From assembly GCF_002111585.1 (NCBI RefSeq), contig NZ_LUTP01000020.1, positions 1-64,000 of the forward strand: a stretch of DNA of 64,000 bases, read 5' to 3'. The notes under the pieces were generated by a model. That model did no database searches and had not been told where the DNA came from. It worked only from the letters and a program-made list of their open reading frames with translations. A program made the translations under genes and the position numbers. The stretch is from Lonsdalea iberica (GTDB taxonomy: Bacteria > Pseudomonadota > Gammaproteobacteria > Enterobacterales > Enterobacteriaceae). Below are positions 35,557 to 43,114 of this stretch, piece after piece. How positions within the stretch are numbered: the stretch's first letter is position 1; each line of letters starts with the position of its first letter.

Positions 35557-35943
35557 ATGTTGCAGCTCAACGACATCAACCTGCCCGACGTCCTGGAAGA
35601 GGTCAGCGCCGCCTTCTACCGCTACGAAAAAGCGCTGACCGGCAACGACGTCGAAGAACTCGACGCCCTGTTCTGGCACGATGCGCGCACCGTGCGCTAC
35701 GGCGCGTCCGAGAACCTGTACGGCATTGAGCAGATCCGGGCGTTTCGCGCCGCCCGTCCGTCAGCCGGACTCGACCGTCAGTTGCACAATACGGAGATCA
35801 CCAGCTACGGCCGGGATATGGCCGTCGCCAGCACTGAGTTTCGTCGGGCGCATTCAGAAAAGGTGGGTCGCCAGATGCAAACCTGGATCCGTACCGAGCA
35901 GGGGTGGCGCATCGTGGCCGCCCACGTCAGCCTGATGACGTAA
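35557..35943 (+). CDS. hpxZ: HpxZ, oxalurate catabolism protein (DUF3225, SnoaL-like fold)
   Basis: 128-residue cone-shaped NTF2/SnoaL-like protein (EVSAAFYRYEKALTGNDVEELDALFWHDARTVRYGASENLYGIEQI ... TWIRTEQGWRIVAAHVSLM, quoted in part). The AtzH relative forms an operon with AtzG-AtzE and is an amidase in the cyanuric acid route. Here it closes hpxWXYZ. ATG 35557 follows AAGGAA. A longer frame starting at 35455 lies within hpxY and is discarded. Confidence 0.92.
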   Translation: MLQLNDINLPDVLEEVSAAFYRYEKALTGNDVEELDALFWHDARTVRYGASENLYGIEQIRAFRAARPSAGLDRQLHNTEITSYGRDMAVASTEFRRAHSEKVGRQMQTWIRTEQGWRIVAAHVSLMT

Positions 35944-35972
35944 ACGCGCCGGGGAGCCTTGTGATGAAGACA

Positions 35973-36000
35973 GGCCGCGATGATCTAAGCGGCCTTTTTT
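35973..36000 (+). terminator. Terminator of hpxWXYZ
   Basis: GGCCGC pairs with GCGGCC across a 10-base loop, followed by TTTTTT, 30 bases after the hpxZ stop and before the convergent puuE. Confidence 0.9.
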
Positions 36001-36020
36001 ATCTCTTGGCGAGGGCGGCA

Positions 36021-36971
36021 TCAACCCCGATAGGGATGGTGCTGACGCCAGTGATCGGCGATATCCTGACGACGACAAATCCACACCTGGTCGTGCTGCT
36101 GTACGTAATCGAGGAAACGCTGCAACGCGCGGAAGCGCCCCGGCCGTCCCAGCAGCCGACAGTGCATGCCGATCGACATCATCTTCGGCGCCGTTTCCCC
36201 TTCTTCATACAGCACATCAAAACTATCTTTCAGGTAGGTCAGGAACTGGTCCCCACAGTTAAACCCCTGCGGCGAGGCGAAACGCATATCGTTGGCCTCC
36301 AGCGTATAAGGGATGATGAGGTGCGGCTGGGCCGCGCCGTCATCCCCCGCCACAGGCATCCAGAACGGCAGATCGTCGCCATAATAGTCGCTGTCATACT
36401 GGAAGCCGCCGTGTTCCACCACCAGCCGACGCGTGTTTGGGCTGTCGCGACCGGTATACCAGCCCAGCGGCGGGCGGCCGAACAGCGCCGTCATCGTCTC
36501 CACGGCCTGGGCCATATGCTGGCGTTCAATCTCCAGCGGCGTGTCCTGATAGTGGATCCACCGCCAGCCGTGGCAGACTACGTCGTAATTCGCCGCCGCG
36601 ATCGCCGCCACGACGGCCGGATTACGCGCCAGCGCCATCGCCACGCCGAACACGGTCAGCGGCAGACCGCGACGCTGAAACTCCGCGTGAATGCGCCAGA
36701 AACCGGCGCGAGAACCGTACTCATATAACGAGTCCATCGACATATGGCGGTCCGGGTAACTGGCCGCGCCGATGATATCGGACAGAAACTGCTCGGAGCC
36801 TGCATCGCCGTGCAGCACGTGACTCTCCGCGCCTTCTTCATAGTTGAGGACAAACTGCACCGCGATACGCGCGCGTCCCGGCCACTGGGCGTGCGGCGGC
36901 TGGCCCGCATAACCTGTCAGGTCGCGCGGATAGTCCCGACCTTCCCGCAACGCTTGCGTCACTGTCTTCAT
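36021..36971 (-). CDS. puuE: Allantoinase PuuE (polysaccharide-deacetylase fold)
   Basis: 316-residue cofactor-independent allantoinase of the PuuE/HpxB type, related to NodB-like polysaccharide deacetylases and unrelated to AllB. It opens (S)-allantoin to allantoate. IAVQFVLNYEEGAE, DRHMSMDSLYEYGSRAGFWRI, VCHGWRWIHYQ and GWYTGRDSPNTRRLV are family blocks, and SIGMHCRLLGRPGR is near the end. It is encoded 41 bases downstream of hpxA on the same strand; allantoin racemase and allantoinase therefore come from one transcript with the GntR regulator. Confidence 0.95.
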   Translation of the reverse strand: MKTVTQALREGRDYPRDLTGYAGQPPHAQWPGRARIAVQFVLNYEEGAESHVLHGDAGSEQFLSDIIGAASYPDRHMSMDSLYEYGSRAGFWRIHAEFQRRGLPLTVFGVAMALARNPAVVAAIAAANYDVVCHGWRWIHYQDTPLEIERQHMAQAVETMTALFGRPPLGWYTGRDSPNTRRLVVEHGGFQYDSDYYGDDLPFWMPVAGDDGAAQPHLIIPYTLEANDMRFASPQGFNCGDQFLTYLKDSFDVLYEEGETAPKMMSIGMHCRLLGRPGRFRALQRFLDYVQQHDQVWICRRQDIADHWRQHHPYRG

Positions 36972-37012
36972 GCTGAGTTCTCTTTTCTGTGGCTGAGGAG
37001 ATGTAACCGGCG

Positions 37013-37750
37013 TCAGCGCAGCTGGCTGAACGGGCCGGTCAGCGGTTTGAGCAGCGGATAGTCGAGGTCGCCGTATTTGCTGGTGGTCAGCCCCATCCCG
37101 ACCAAGGATTCAACCAGTTTGACCGCGGCGCTGACGCCGTCGATCACCGGGATCCCGAGCTCACGCGTCAATTCAACGGCCAGATCCGCCATGCCGCCGC
37201 AGCCCAGCACAATGGCGCCGGATCCATCCTTTTGTTTTGCTTGTATACACTGTTCACGCACTTTCTGTTGCGCCAATCCCTGTCCGTCTTCCAGCGCCAG
37301 CACCGGAAGGTCGATGGCATGCAGCGCGGCGCAGTGGCGTTCAAAGCCATACTGATGCAGCAGGTGTCGCGCGATGATCAGCGTCCGCGGCAACGTGGTG
37401 ACGATAGAAAAGCGCGTCGCCACCAACGTCGCCATATGCATCGCGGCTTCGGCAATGCCGACGACCGGCGCGGCCGCCAGCTCGCGCGCGGCCAGCAGAC
37501 CCGGATCGCCGAAGCAGGCGATAACGTGACCGTGCACGCCTTGCGCCTTGCCTTGTTGGATCTGCTCCAGCACGCCGAGGGCCGCGATGGCTTCATCGAC
37601 ATGTCCTTCTATCGATGGGGCGCCGTGAGACGGGCACACGGCCCGGATTTCGGTGTCCGGGTGCGCCGCTCGCCGGGCCGCTGCACCGATGGTCTCCGTC
37701 ATTTCCCGGCTGGTGTTCGGGTTGATGACCTGAATCACACAGCCGCTCAT
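37013..37750 (-). CDS. hpxA: Allantoin racemase HpxA
   Basis: 245-residue Asp/Glu/hydantoin-racemase-fold enzyme that interconverts (R)- and (S)-allantoin so that the stereospecific allantoinase can use both. Two catalytic cysteines are visible in HVIACFGDPGLLAARE and IVLGCGGMADLA, and the N-terminal VIQVINPNTSREMTETI matches HpxA. ATG 37750 overlaps the stop of the GntR regulator gene (37747-37750). Confidence 0.95.
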   Translation of the reverse strand: MSGCVIQVINPNTSREMTETIGAAARRAAHPDTEIRAVCPSHGAPSIEGHVDEAIAALGVLEQIQQGKAQGVHGHVIACFGDPGLLAARELAAAPVVGIAEAAMHMATLVATRFSIVTTLPRTLIIARHLLHQYGFERHCAALHAIDLPVLALEDGQGLAQQKVREQCIQAKQKDGSGAIVLGCGGMADLAVELTRELGIPVIDGVSAAVKLVESLVGMGLTTSKYGDLDYPLLKPLTGPFSQLR

Positions 37751-38475
37751 GCTTTCACGTCCCCGTTGAGATGACCGAACAAGCGGGAGAAATCCGGCGC
37801 GACGCTATCGTCACGATCGAATCGCAGATGGGCGGTGATGTCATCGAAATGGCGCTGCATTTCCGACGTGAGCGCCGCCGTATTTTTGTCCCTCAGCAGG
37901 GCAATCAACCGCTGATGATCGTGACAGCGACACCCCTGCGGCCACGGTGCGCCATAGGCGGCAATCACCAGCGACGATCGCAGCGTGAGCTGAGACACCA
38001 TGCCGGTCAATACTGCATTGCCGGAGATGGCCTGCAACTGAATGTGAAACGCGGCGGACAGACGGATCGCCTCCGCGCCGTTCTGATCCTGATGAGCTTG
38101 ATCCTCCGCCTGCACGCCCTTTTCCAGCGCCGCGCAGTGGCTCGGCTGGCAATGCGCCACCACCTGCGGCAGGTTGGCGCACTCCAGCAGACTGCGGGTT
38201 CGGAAGATCTGCTGCGCTTCTTCCACCGAAGGCGTGGCGACCTGTGCACCACGCTTGGGCGCCAGGTTGATCATTTGCACTGCGGCAAGACGCTGCAGCA
38301 CCTTGCGAATACCAGTTCGGCTTACGCCAAAGACGTCCGCCAATGCTTCTTCAGGTAATTTGGTGCCCGGCAGCAGCTGGTGTTCCACAATCGCATTCAG
38401 CAATGCGTGATAAATCACTTCGTCTTTTTGCTGAGAAAGCGTTTTATCTTCAAGACCATAGGTATAGTTCATCAC
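37747..38475 (-). CDS. GntR/FadR-family regulator of the allantoin genes
   Basis: 242 residues: winged-helix HTH at about 17-85 (GTKLPEEALADVFGVSRTGIRKVLQRLAAVQMI) and an FCD-type ligand-binding domain at about 90-225 with a metal-binding histidine pattern. It heads the regulator-hpxA-puuE operon, is divergent from the NCS1 permease gene, and is comparable in place to HpxS of Klebsiella. The palindromic TTGTATACAA in the intergenic region is the likely operator. Auto-control and de-repression by allantoin or a breakdown product is an inference. Confidence 0.9.
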   Translation of the reverse strand: MMNYTYGLEDKTLSQQKDEVIYHALLNAIVEHQLLPGTKLPEEALADVFGVSRTGIRKVLQRLAAVQMINLAPKRGAQVATPSVEEAQQIFRTRSLLECANLPQVVAHCQPSHCAALEKGVQAEDQAHQDQNGAEAIRLSAAFHIQLQAISGNAVLTGMVSQLTLRSSLVIAAYGAPWPQGCRCHDHQRLIALLRDKNTAALTSEMQRHFDDITAHLRFDRDDSVAPDFSRLFGHLNGDVKA

Positions 38476-38526
38476 GTTATCCCATTACCATTTCATGGCT
38501 AAATCGTACACCGCAATTGTCATTTA

Positions 38527-38580
38527 TTGTATACAAAAAACAGATCATGGCCTGAATCCTGCAAAACACCTTTCGTATAC
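38527..38580. promoter_or_regulatory. Candidate GntR operator pair between regulator and permease genes
   Basis: A perfect palindrome TTGTATACAA (38527-38536) and a second GTATAC copy (38575-38580), 44-48 bases apart, lie in the divergent promoter region. GntR/FadR proteins usually bind such short T-G-T-A-T-A-C-A type palindromes. Confidence 0.55.
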
Positions 38581-38626
38581 ACCATCGAGTGACGTTGACG
38601 TTAGGTTATCCAAAGGAGCAGATTCC

Positions 38627-40105
38627 ATGCCAGAAAATACCTCATCGAACCGCACCGTGCGGACAGACTACAGCCCCAGGTTATGCAATGAGGATCTCGC
38701 GCCGGTACGGTCGCAGAACTGGTCCTGGTATAACATTTTTTCTTTCTGGATGTCCGACGTGCACAGTATGGGTGGCTACGTCGTCGCGGCCAGTTTCTTT
38801 ACGCTGGGGCTTGCCAGCTGGCAGGTGCTGGTCTGTCTACTGGCCGGTATCGGCATTGTTCAGCTGTGCGCCAATCTGATCGCCAGACCCAGCCAGATGA
38901 GCGGCGTCCCCTATGCCGTCATTTGTCGTCAGGCCTTCGGGGTTTTCGGCGCGAATATCCCGGCGGTGATCCGCGGACTGATTGCCTTCGCCTGGTACGG
39001 TATACAAACTTATCTGGCCGCCAACGCGCTGATGCTGGCGCTGCTGAAGTTCTACCCCTCACTGATCGCGCTGACCGAACCTCACTGGCTGGGCCTGTCG
39101 GCTCTCGGCTGGATATGCTTCGGCACCCTTTGGCTGCTTCAGGCCATGGTGTTCTGGCACGGCATGGCGGCGATTAAACGGTTCATCGATTTCGCCGGTC
39201 CGGCAGTCTATGCGGTGATGTTGGGGTTGGCCGGTTGGATTGTTTACCAGACCGGCTGGGAGGGCATCTCCTTCACGCTGTCCAGTCAATCGCTGAGCGC
39301 GGGCGAGCAGCTGTGGCAGATGATTAGCGCCATTGCGCTGGTGGTCTCCTATTTTTCCGGGCCGTTGCTGAACTTCGGCGACTTTTCCCGGTACGGCAAG
39401 AGCATGCGCGACGTGCGCCGCGGCAATTTCTGGGGGCTGCCGGTCAACTTCCTGCTGTTCTCCATCGTGACGGTGGTGATCGTTTCCGGCACGCAGTCGC
39501 TGTTCGGCAAGATGATTACCGATCCGATCGAAACGGTGAGCCACATCGGCAGCGGCGTTGCCGTTGCGCTGGGTCTGCTGACCATGATTATCGCGACGAT
39601 TGGTATCAATATTGTGGCGAACTTTGTGTCGCCGGCCTTCGACTTCTCCAACTGTTCACCACAGCGGATCAGCTTCCGCGCGGGCGGGATGATCGCCGCC
39701 GTGGGTTCGATCCTGCTGACCCCTTGGAACCTCTTCCAGTCGCCCGAACTGATCCACTATACGCTGGACGTGCTGGCCGCTTTTGTTGGCCCGCTGTTTG
39801 GGATCCTGCTGGCGGATTTTTATCTGATCAAAGGCGGGAAAGTACACGTCGACGATCTGTTTAACGCAACCCCGCAGGGGCGCTACTGGTATCGCCGCGG
39901 ATTCAATCCCAACGCCATTCTGGCGCTGATCCCCGCAGTCGCCATCGGTCTTTTTATCGGTTTTGTGCCGTCGTGGCATGCGCTGGCCAATTTTAACTGG
40001 TTTATCGGCGCGGCGCTGGGCGCGAGCTGTTACCGCTTCCTGGCGCGTCATGAACGCAACCCGAGTTATCCGCTTCGTAATCTCTCGATGCCCGGACTGG
40101 AATAA
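38627..40105 (+). CDS. NCS1-family permease, probably for allantoin
   Basis: 492 residues with about 12 membrane helices of the nucleobase-cation-symport-1 family (relatives: AllP, PucI, Mhp1, PurP). Helix motifs include WYNIFSFWMSDVHSMGGYVVAASFFTLG, GVPYAVICRQAFGVFGANIPAVIRG and GPLLNFGDFSRYGKS (quoted separately). ATG 38627 has AAAGGAG at 8 bases; the upstream frame from 38495 crosses the operator. Divergent from the GntR regulator and next to allantoin racemase and allantoinase, so allantoin is the likely substrate; hydantoins or uracil are alternatives. Confidence 0.88.
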   Translation: MPENTSSNRTVRTDYSPRLCNEDLAPVRSQNWSWYNIFSFWMSDVHSMGGYVVAASFFTLGLASWQVLVCLLAGIGIVQLCANLIARPSQMSGVPYAVICRQAFGVFGANIPAVIRGLIAFAWYGIQTYLAANALMLALLKFYPSLIALTEPHWLGLSALGWICFGTLWLLQAMVFWHGMAAIKRFIDFAGPAVYAVMLGLAGWIVYQTGWEGISFTLSSQSLSAGEQLWQMISAIALVVSYFSGPLLNFGDFSRYGKSMRDVRRGNFWGLPVNFLLFSIVTVVIVSGTQSLFGKMITDPIETVSHIGSGVAVALGLLTMIIATIGINIVANFVSPAFDFSNCSPQRISFRAGGMIAAVGSILLTPWNLFQSPELIHYTLDVLAAFVGPLFGILLADFYLIKGGKVHVDDLFNATPQGRYWYRRGFNPNAILALIPAVAIGLFIGFVPSWHALANFNWFIGAALGASCYRFLARHERNPSYPLRNLSMPGLE

Positions 40106-40141
40106 AGTTCGGCATCACCCGACTCCGACGTCTGTTCCGCC

Positions 40142-40169
40142 AAAAAACATCCCGGCCTGAGCCGGGATG
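40142..40169 (-). terminator. Terminator of GH13 gene 1
   Basis: Minus strand CATCCCGGC-TCAG-GCCGGGATG followed by TTTTTT, about 50 bases after the stop. The same hairpin follows GH13 gene 2. Confidence 0.92.
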
Positions 40170-40218
40170 TGAGGTGCTGCGCTATGTCTGGCATAAACCC
40201 CATACCCGCATCGCGACA

Positions 40219-42027
40219 TTATTTCAGTTTGTAGATCCCTGTCTGCCACGGTTGCAGATTGAGCACGGTGGCATTATCTGCGGGTTTGGCCTTTTCACCG
40301 CTTTCGAGCAACGTTTCGCCAATCGCCAGATGATCCGGCAGCGTGTAATCGATCGGATGTTCTTTAAAGTTGATCACCACCAGATAACGATCGCCCTTCA
40401 TGGTACGCGTATACGCGAAGACATCGCGATTCTGCGGATCCAGATCCGCGTATTGGCCGTAGACCAGCGCCGGGATGCGGTGACGCAAAGCGATCATGTC
40501 ACGGTAGTAGTTGTAGACCGAATGCGGATTGTCCACTTCGCTCGCCGCGTTGATCTCTTTATACGTCGGGTTCACCGTGTACCAAGGCGTACCGGTCGTG
40601 AAGCCCGCGTTTTTCTCGGCGCTCCACTGCATCGGCGTTCTGCTCTGTTCTCGCGAGGTGATGCGATAGTTCTTCAGGAATTCGTCTTCTTTGACTTTTC
40701 CGCTCTTAACCAGGCTGTCATATAACGCTTTGGTTTCAATATCGTGGTAGTCATCGATTGAATTGAACGGCGCATTGATCATGCCCAGCTCATCGCCCTG
40801 GTAGATGAACGGCGTGGCATGCTGCGTCAGCAGCAGCGTGCCCAGCGCTTTCGCAGAAAGCTCACGCCATTCCGGGCGATCGTCGCCGAGGGTGGAAACC
40901 ACGCGCGGGTTATCATGGTTGCCAAGGAAAAAGGCCAGCCAGCCGTACTCGCCGCCAGATTCGTTTTCATGTTTTACCACTTCTTTCAGCTGCGGCAGCG
41001 TCCAGCCCTTGTAGTGCCATCTTTGCCCTGGATAGCGATAGAACATCACCGCTTCGAACATAAATGCCAGATCCATTTCATGGCGCCGTTGATCGACGAA
41101 ATTTCTCATCCCCTCGGGTGGCACCGCAAAGGTTTCAGCGGCGAACGCCATATCTTTATGATGCGACAGAACGTGCTCGTTCATATCTTGGATATAACGG
41201 TGAACATTCGGCCCCTCACCATAGGTCGCTGCGGCGAACTCCAGTTGTTTCTGATTCAGATCCGGGAAGTCAGGCCATTTAGAGATGGTATTGATAGAGT
41301 CAAACCGCATGCCGGAGACCCCTTTCGACATCCAAAACTCCATGACGTCATACAGCTCTTTTCTCACCTGCGGGTTGCTCCAGTCGAGATCCGGCTGATG
41401 CACGCTGAAATAGTGAAGATAGTATTCGTCGGTCTTGGCCTCTTTTTCCCACGCTGAACCGCTGAAGATCGACGGATAGTTGTTCGGAACGCCGCCATTT
41501 TTACCTTCGCGCCAGAAGTAGTAGCTGCGATAAGGGTTATGGGTCGATTCTTTGCTTTTCAGGAACCACGGGTGTTGATCGCTGGTATGGTTAAACACAA
41601 TATCGATCATCAGGCGCATATTGCGCTTTTTCATTTCAGCGACAAGCCGATCGAAATCTTCCATCGTGCCGAAGTCTGCCATGACTTTTCTATAGTCGCG
41701 GATGTCGTAACCGCTGTCTTGATTCGGGGAGTCGTAATGCGGCGTGATCCAGATGGCGTCGATGCCAAGGTTGTGCAAATAATCCAGCTTCTCAATTAAG
41801 CCGTTGAAATCACCGATACCATCTCCGTTGCCATCCTTGAACGAGCGGAGATAGACCTCATAAAAGACCGCTTGCTTCCACCAGACCGGGTAGTCGTCAG
41901 AACGTTGAATAACGGCGCCTTGGGAAGAAGCGGCTTTCGCAGGCTCCGCCTGAACCAGAGGAGCATTCCCGCACAGGCCAATACCTAGACTTATCGCAAT
42001 TAGCGAGGCCAATCTCAGTTTATTCAT
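40219..42027 (-). CDS. Periplasmic sucrose-isomerase-like GH13 enzyme, paralog 1
   Basis: 602 residues with signal peptide (about 1-27, cleaved at VQA-EP). GH13 (subfamily 31-like) alpha-glucosidase barrel: nucleophile Asp243 in GMRFDSINT, acid/base Glu298 in FAAETFAV, and transition-state stabiliser Asp372 in LGNHDNPR. Closest relatives I know are sucrose isomerases (PalI, SmuA, MutB), which make isomaltulose or trehalulose from sucrose in the periplasm. However, the segment aligned to their product-specificity motif RLDRD reads MFYRY (328-332). It may therefore hydrolyse sucrose or isomaltulose, or form another linkage. AAGGA stands 8 bases before ATG 42027. About 85-90% like paralog 2 by eye. 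Confidence 0.87.
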   Translation of the reverse strand: MNKLRLASLIAISLGIGLCGNAPLVQAEPAKAASSQGAVIQRSDDYPVWWKQAVFYEVYLRSFKDGNGDGIGDFNGLIEKLDYLHNLGIDAIWITPHYDSPNQDSGYDIRDYRKVMADFGTMEDFDRLVAEMKKRNMRLMIDIVFNHTSDQHPWFLKSKESTHNPYRSYYFWREGKNGGVPNNYPSIFSGSAWEKEAKTDEYYLHYFSVHQPDLDWSNPQVRKELYDVMEFWMSKGVSGMRFDSINTISKWPDFPDLNQKQLEFAAATYGEGPNVHRYIQDMNEHVLSHHKDMAFAAETFAVPPEGMRNFVDQRRHEMDLAFMFEAVMFYRYPGQRWHYKGWTLPQLKEVVKHENESGGEYGWLAFFLGNHDNPRVVSTLGDDRPEWRELSAKALGTLLLTQHATPFIYQGDELGMINAPFNSIDDYHDIETKALYDSLVKSGKVKEDEFLKNYRITSREQSRTPMQWSAEKNAGFTTGTPWYTVNPTYKEINAASEVDNPHSVYNYYRDMIALRHRIPALVYGQYADLDPQNRDVFAYTRTMKGDRYLVVINFKEHPIDYTLPDHLAIGETLLESGEKAKPADNATVLNLQPWQTGIYKLK

Positions 42028-42411
42028 ATTTTTTTCCTTGCTGTAAACAATACGAAAATACAGTTTTTATTTTTCACGCCATAAAGGAATAACAATCAAA
42101 ATCAAGTGAGAATCGTTTTAGAAAAATGAAACCACTTAAATATCGAAAAAAAATAGGCGCTTTGATTAATACCGCAGAGGGAATAAATAACTTATTATTA
42201 ATAAAAAGACATATTTATATATCTGACGCAATCATTAACACCCAAACAAATAGGCATAATACAATATCATTATTATTTAAAAACAAGTAGCAAACGATAA
42301 GCCATCCCTTTGAAAGGACGTTATTTTTATAATGAGAACCCACCTTGATAAAAAATTAACAGACTTAAATGATATTAAGAAAATATCACTATGGGGACAA
42401 AAAACGGTACT

Positions 42412-42957
42412 TCATCTACACGACGAGTTAAGTATATATAAAAAGGTATTAATCAAAACATCGTATTTACTTATCAAGTAGTCAATAAAAACTCGTCGCC
42501 TGCGGGGAAGAGGCTCTCTACGAGCTCGAACGGCTACTTTGTCCAGATACCCGACATAACTGTGAATAATATCTTCACTCGTTTCTAGCGAGTCCATAAA
42601 TATCTTCTTTGCCAGATGAGATCCCCCCCATAACTTTTTCTTCTTTCTCAGATAGGCAAAGTTTGCGAACAGCCTAATCACAGTTCGTCCTTCCACAACC
42701 CCTATCGAGTCTCAAACACTCAGGCTCGGCGGTGCTCTTACCACCAAATGGACATGATCTCTCTGCACATTAAGTTCTAGCACCGTGCATTTACTCACAC
42801 TGCAATACACATAAATGCTTCGGTATAGCGCTTTCCCGAGATTGCCTTTAAGGATTTGGTGTCTGTACGTCGGGGTCCAAACGAGATGATGCTGACAGCG
42901 AAAAAATACATGTGAAGCGGATTCGTATCTGCTCGTGCTATTTACTCCCTTGATTTG
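42412..42957 (-). pseudogene. tnpA: IS200/IS605-family transposase relic (tnpA)
   Basis: The minus strand encodes STSRYESASHVFFRCQHHLV, WTPTYRHQILKGNLGKALY and VLELNVQRDHVHLVVRAPP, holding the HxH motif of Y1 transposases. It then meets an in-frame TGA (42712-42714) and continues in the same frame with GVVEGRTVIRLFANFAYLRK, LWGGSHLAKKIFMDS and IIHSYVGYLDK. The start codon is gone (GTA at the expected place) and the C-terminal tail is degenerate. Clearly an old, inactive copy. Confidence 0.85.
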
Positions 42958-43016
42958 CTGGCAACAAACTGGAGCAAAATTTAGCGACGGGCAAAGAGCC
43001 CTACAGGCACGATCAT

Positions 43017-43036
43017 CACCTCCATAGGCGGAGGTG
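43017..43036. repeat. Subterminal hairpin of the IS200-type relic
   Basis: CACCTCC and GGAGGTG form a 7-bp perfect stem with a 6-base loop just upstream of the tnpA relic, as expected for the end structures recognised by IS200-type transposases. Confidence 0.55.
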
Positions 43037-43054
43037 TAAGAATGAAAATAAAAA

Positions 43055-43076
43055 CATCCCGGCCAAAGCCGGGATG
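43055..43076 (-). terminator. Terminator of GH13 gene 2
   Basis: Minus strand CATCCCGGC-TTTG-GCCGGGATG followed by TTTTTATTTT. Same stem as behind gene 1, so the duplication included the terminator. Confidence 0.92.
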
Positions 43077-43114
43077 TGAGGTGTGAAATGGCGCGAGTGC
43101 GCCAGCAGCGTGGG

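Larger units (their letters stand above)
42028..43054. other. AT-rich spacer between GH13 genes 1 and 2
   Basis: About 1 kb, strongly AT-rich on the left (42050-42480). It contains the promoter of GH13 gene 1, an IS200-type tnpA relic, and a stem-loop at 43017-43036. No intact gene. Confidence 0.7.

Noticed and set aside
42028..42065. CTGT...ACAG pair upstream of GH13 gene 1, resembling a LexA box
   Set aside because: Spacing is 15 bases, not 8, so it does not fit the LexA consensus.
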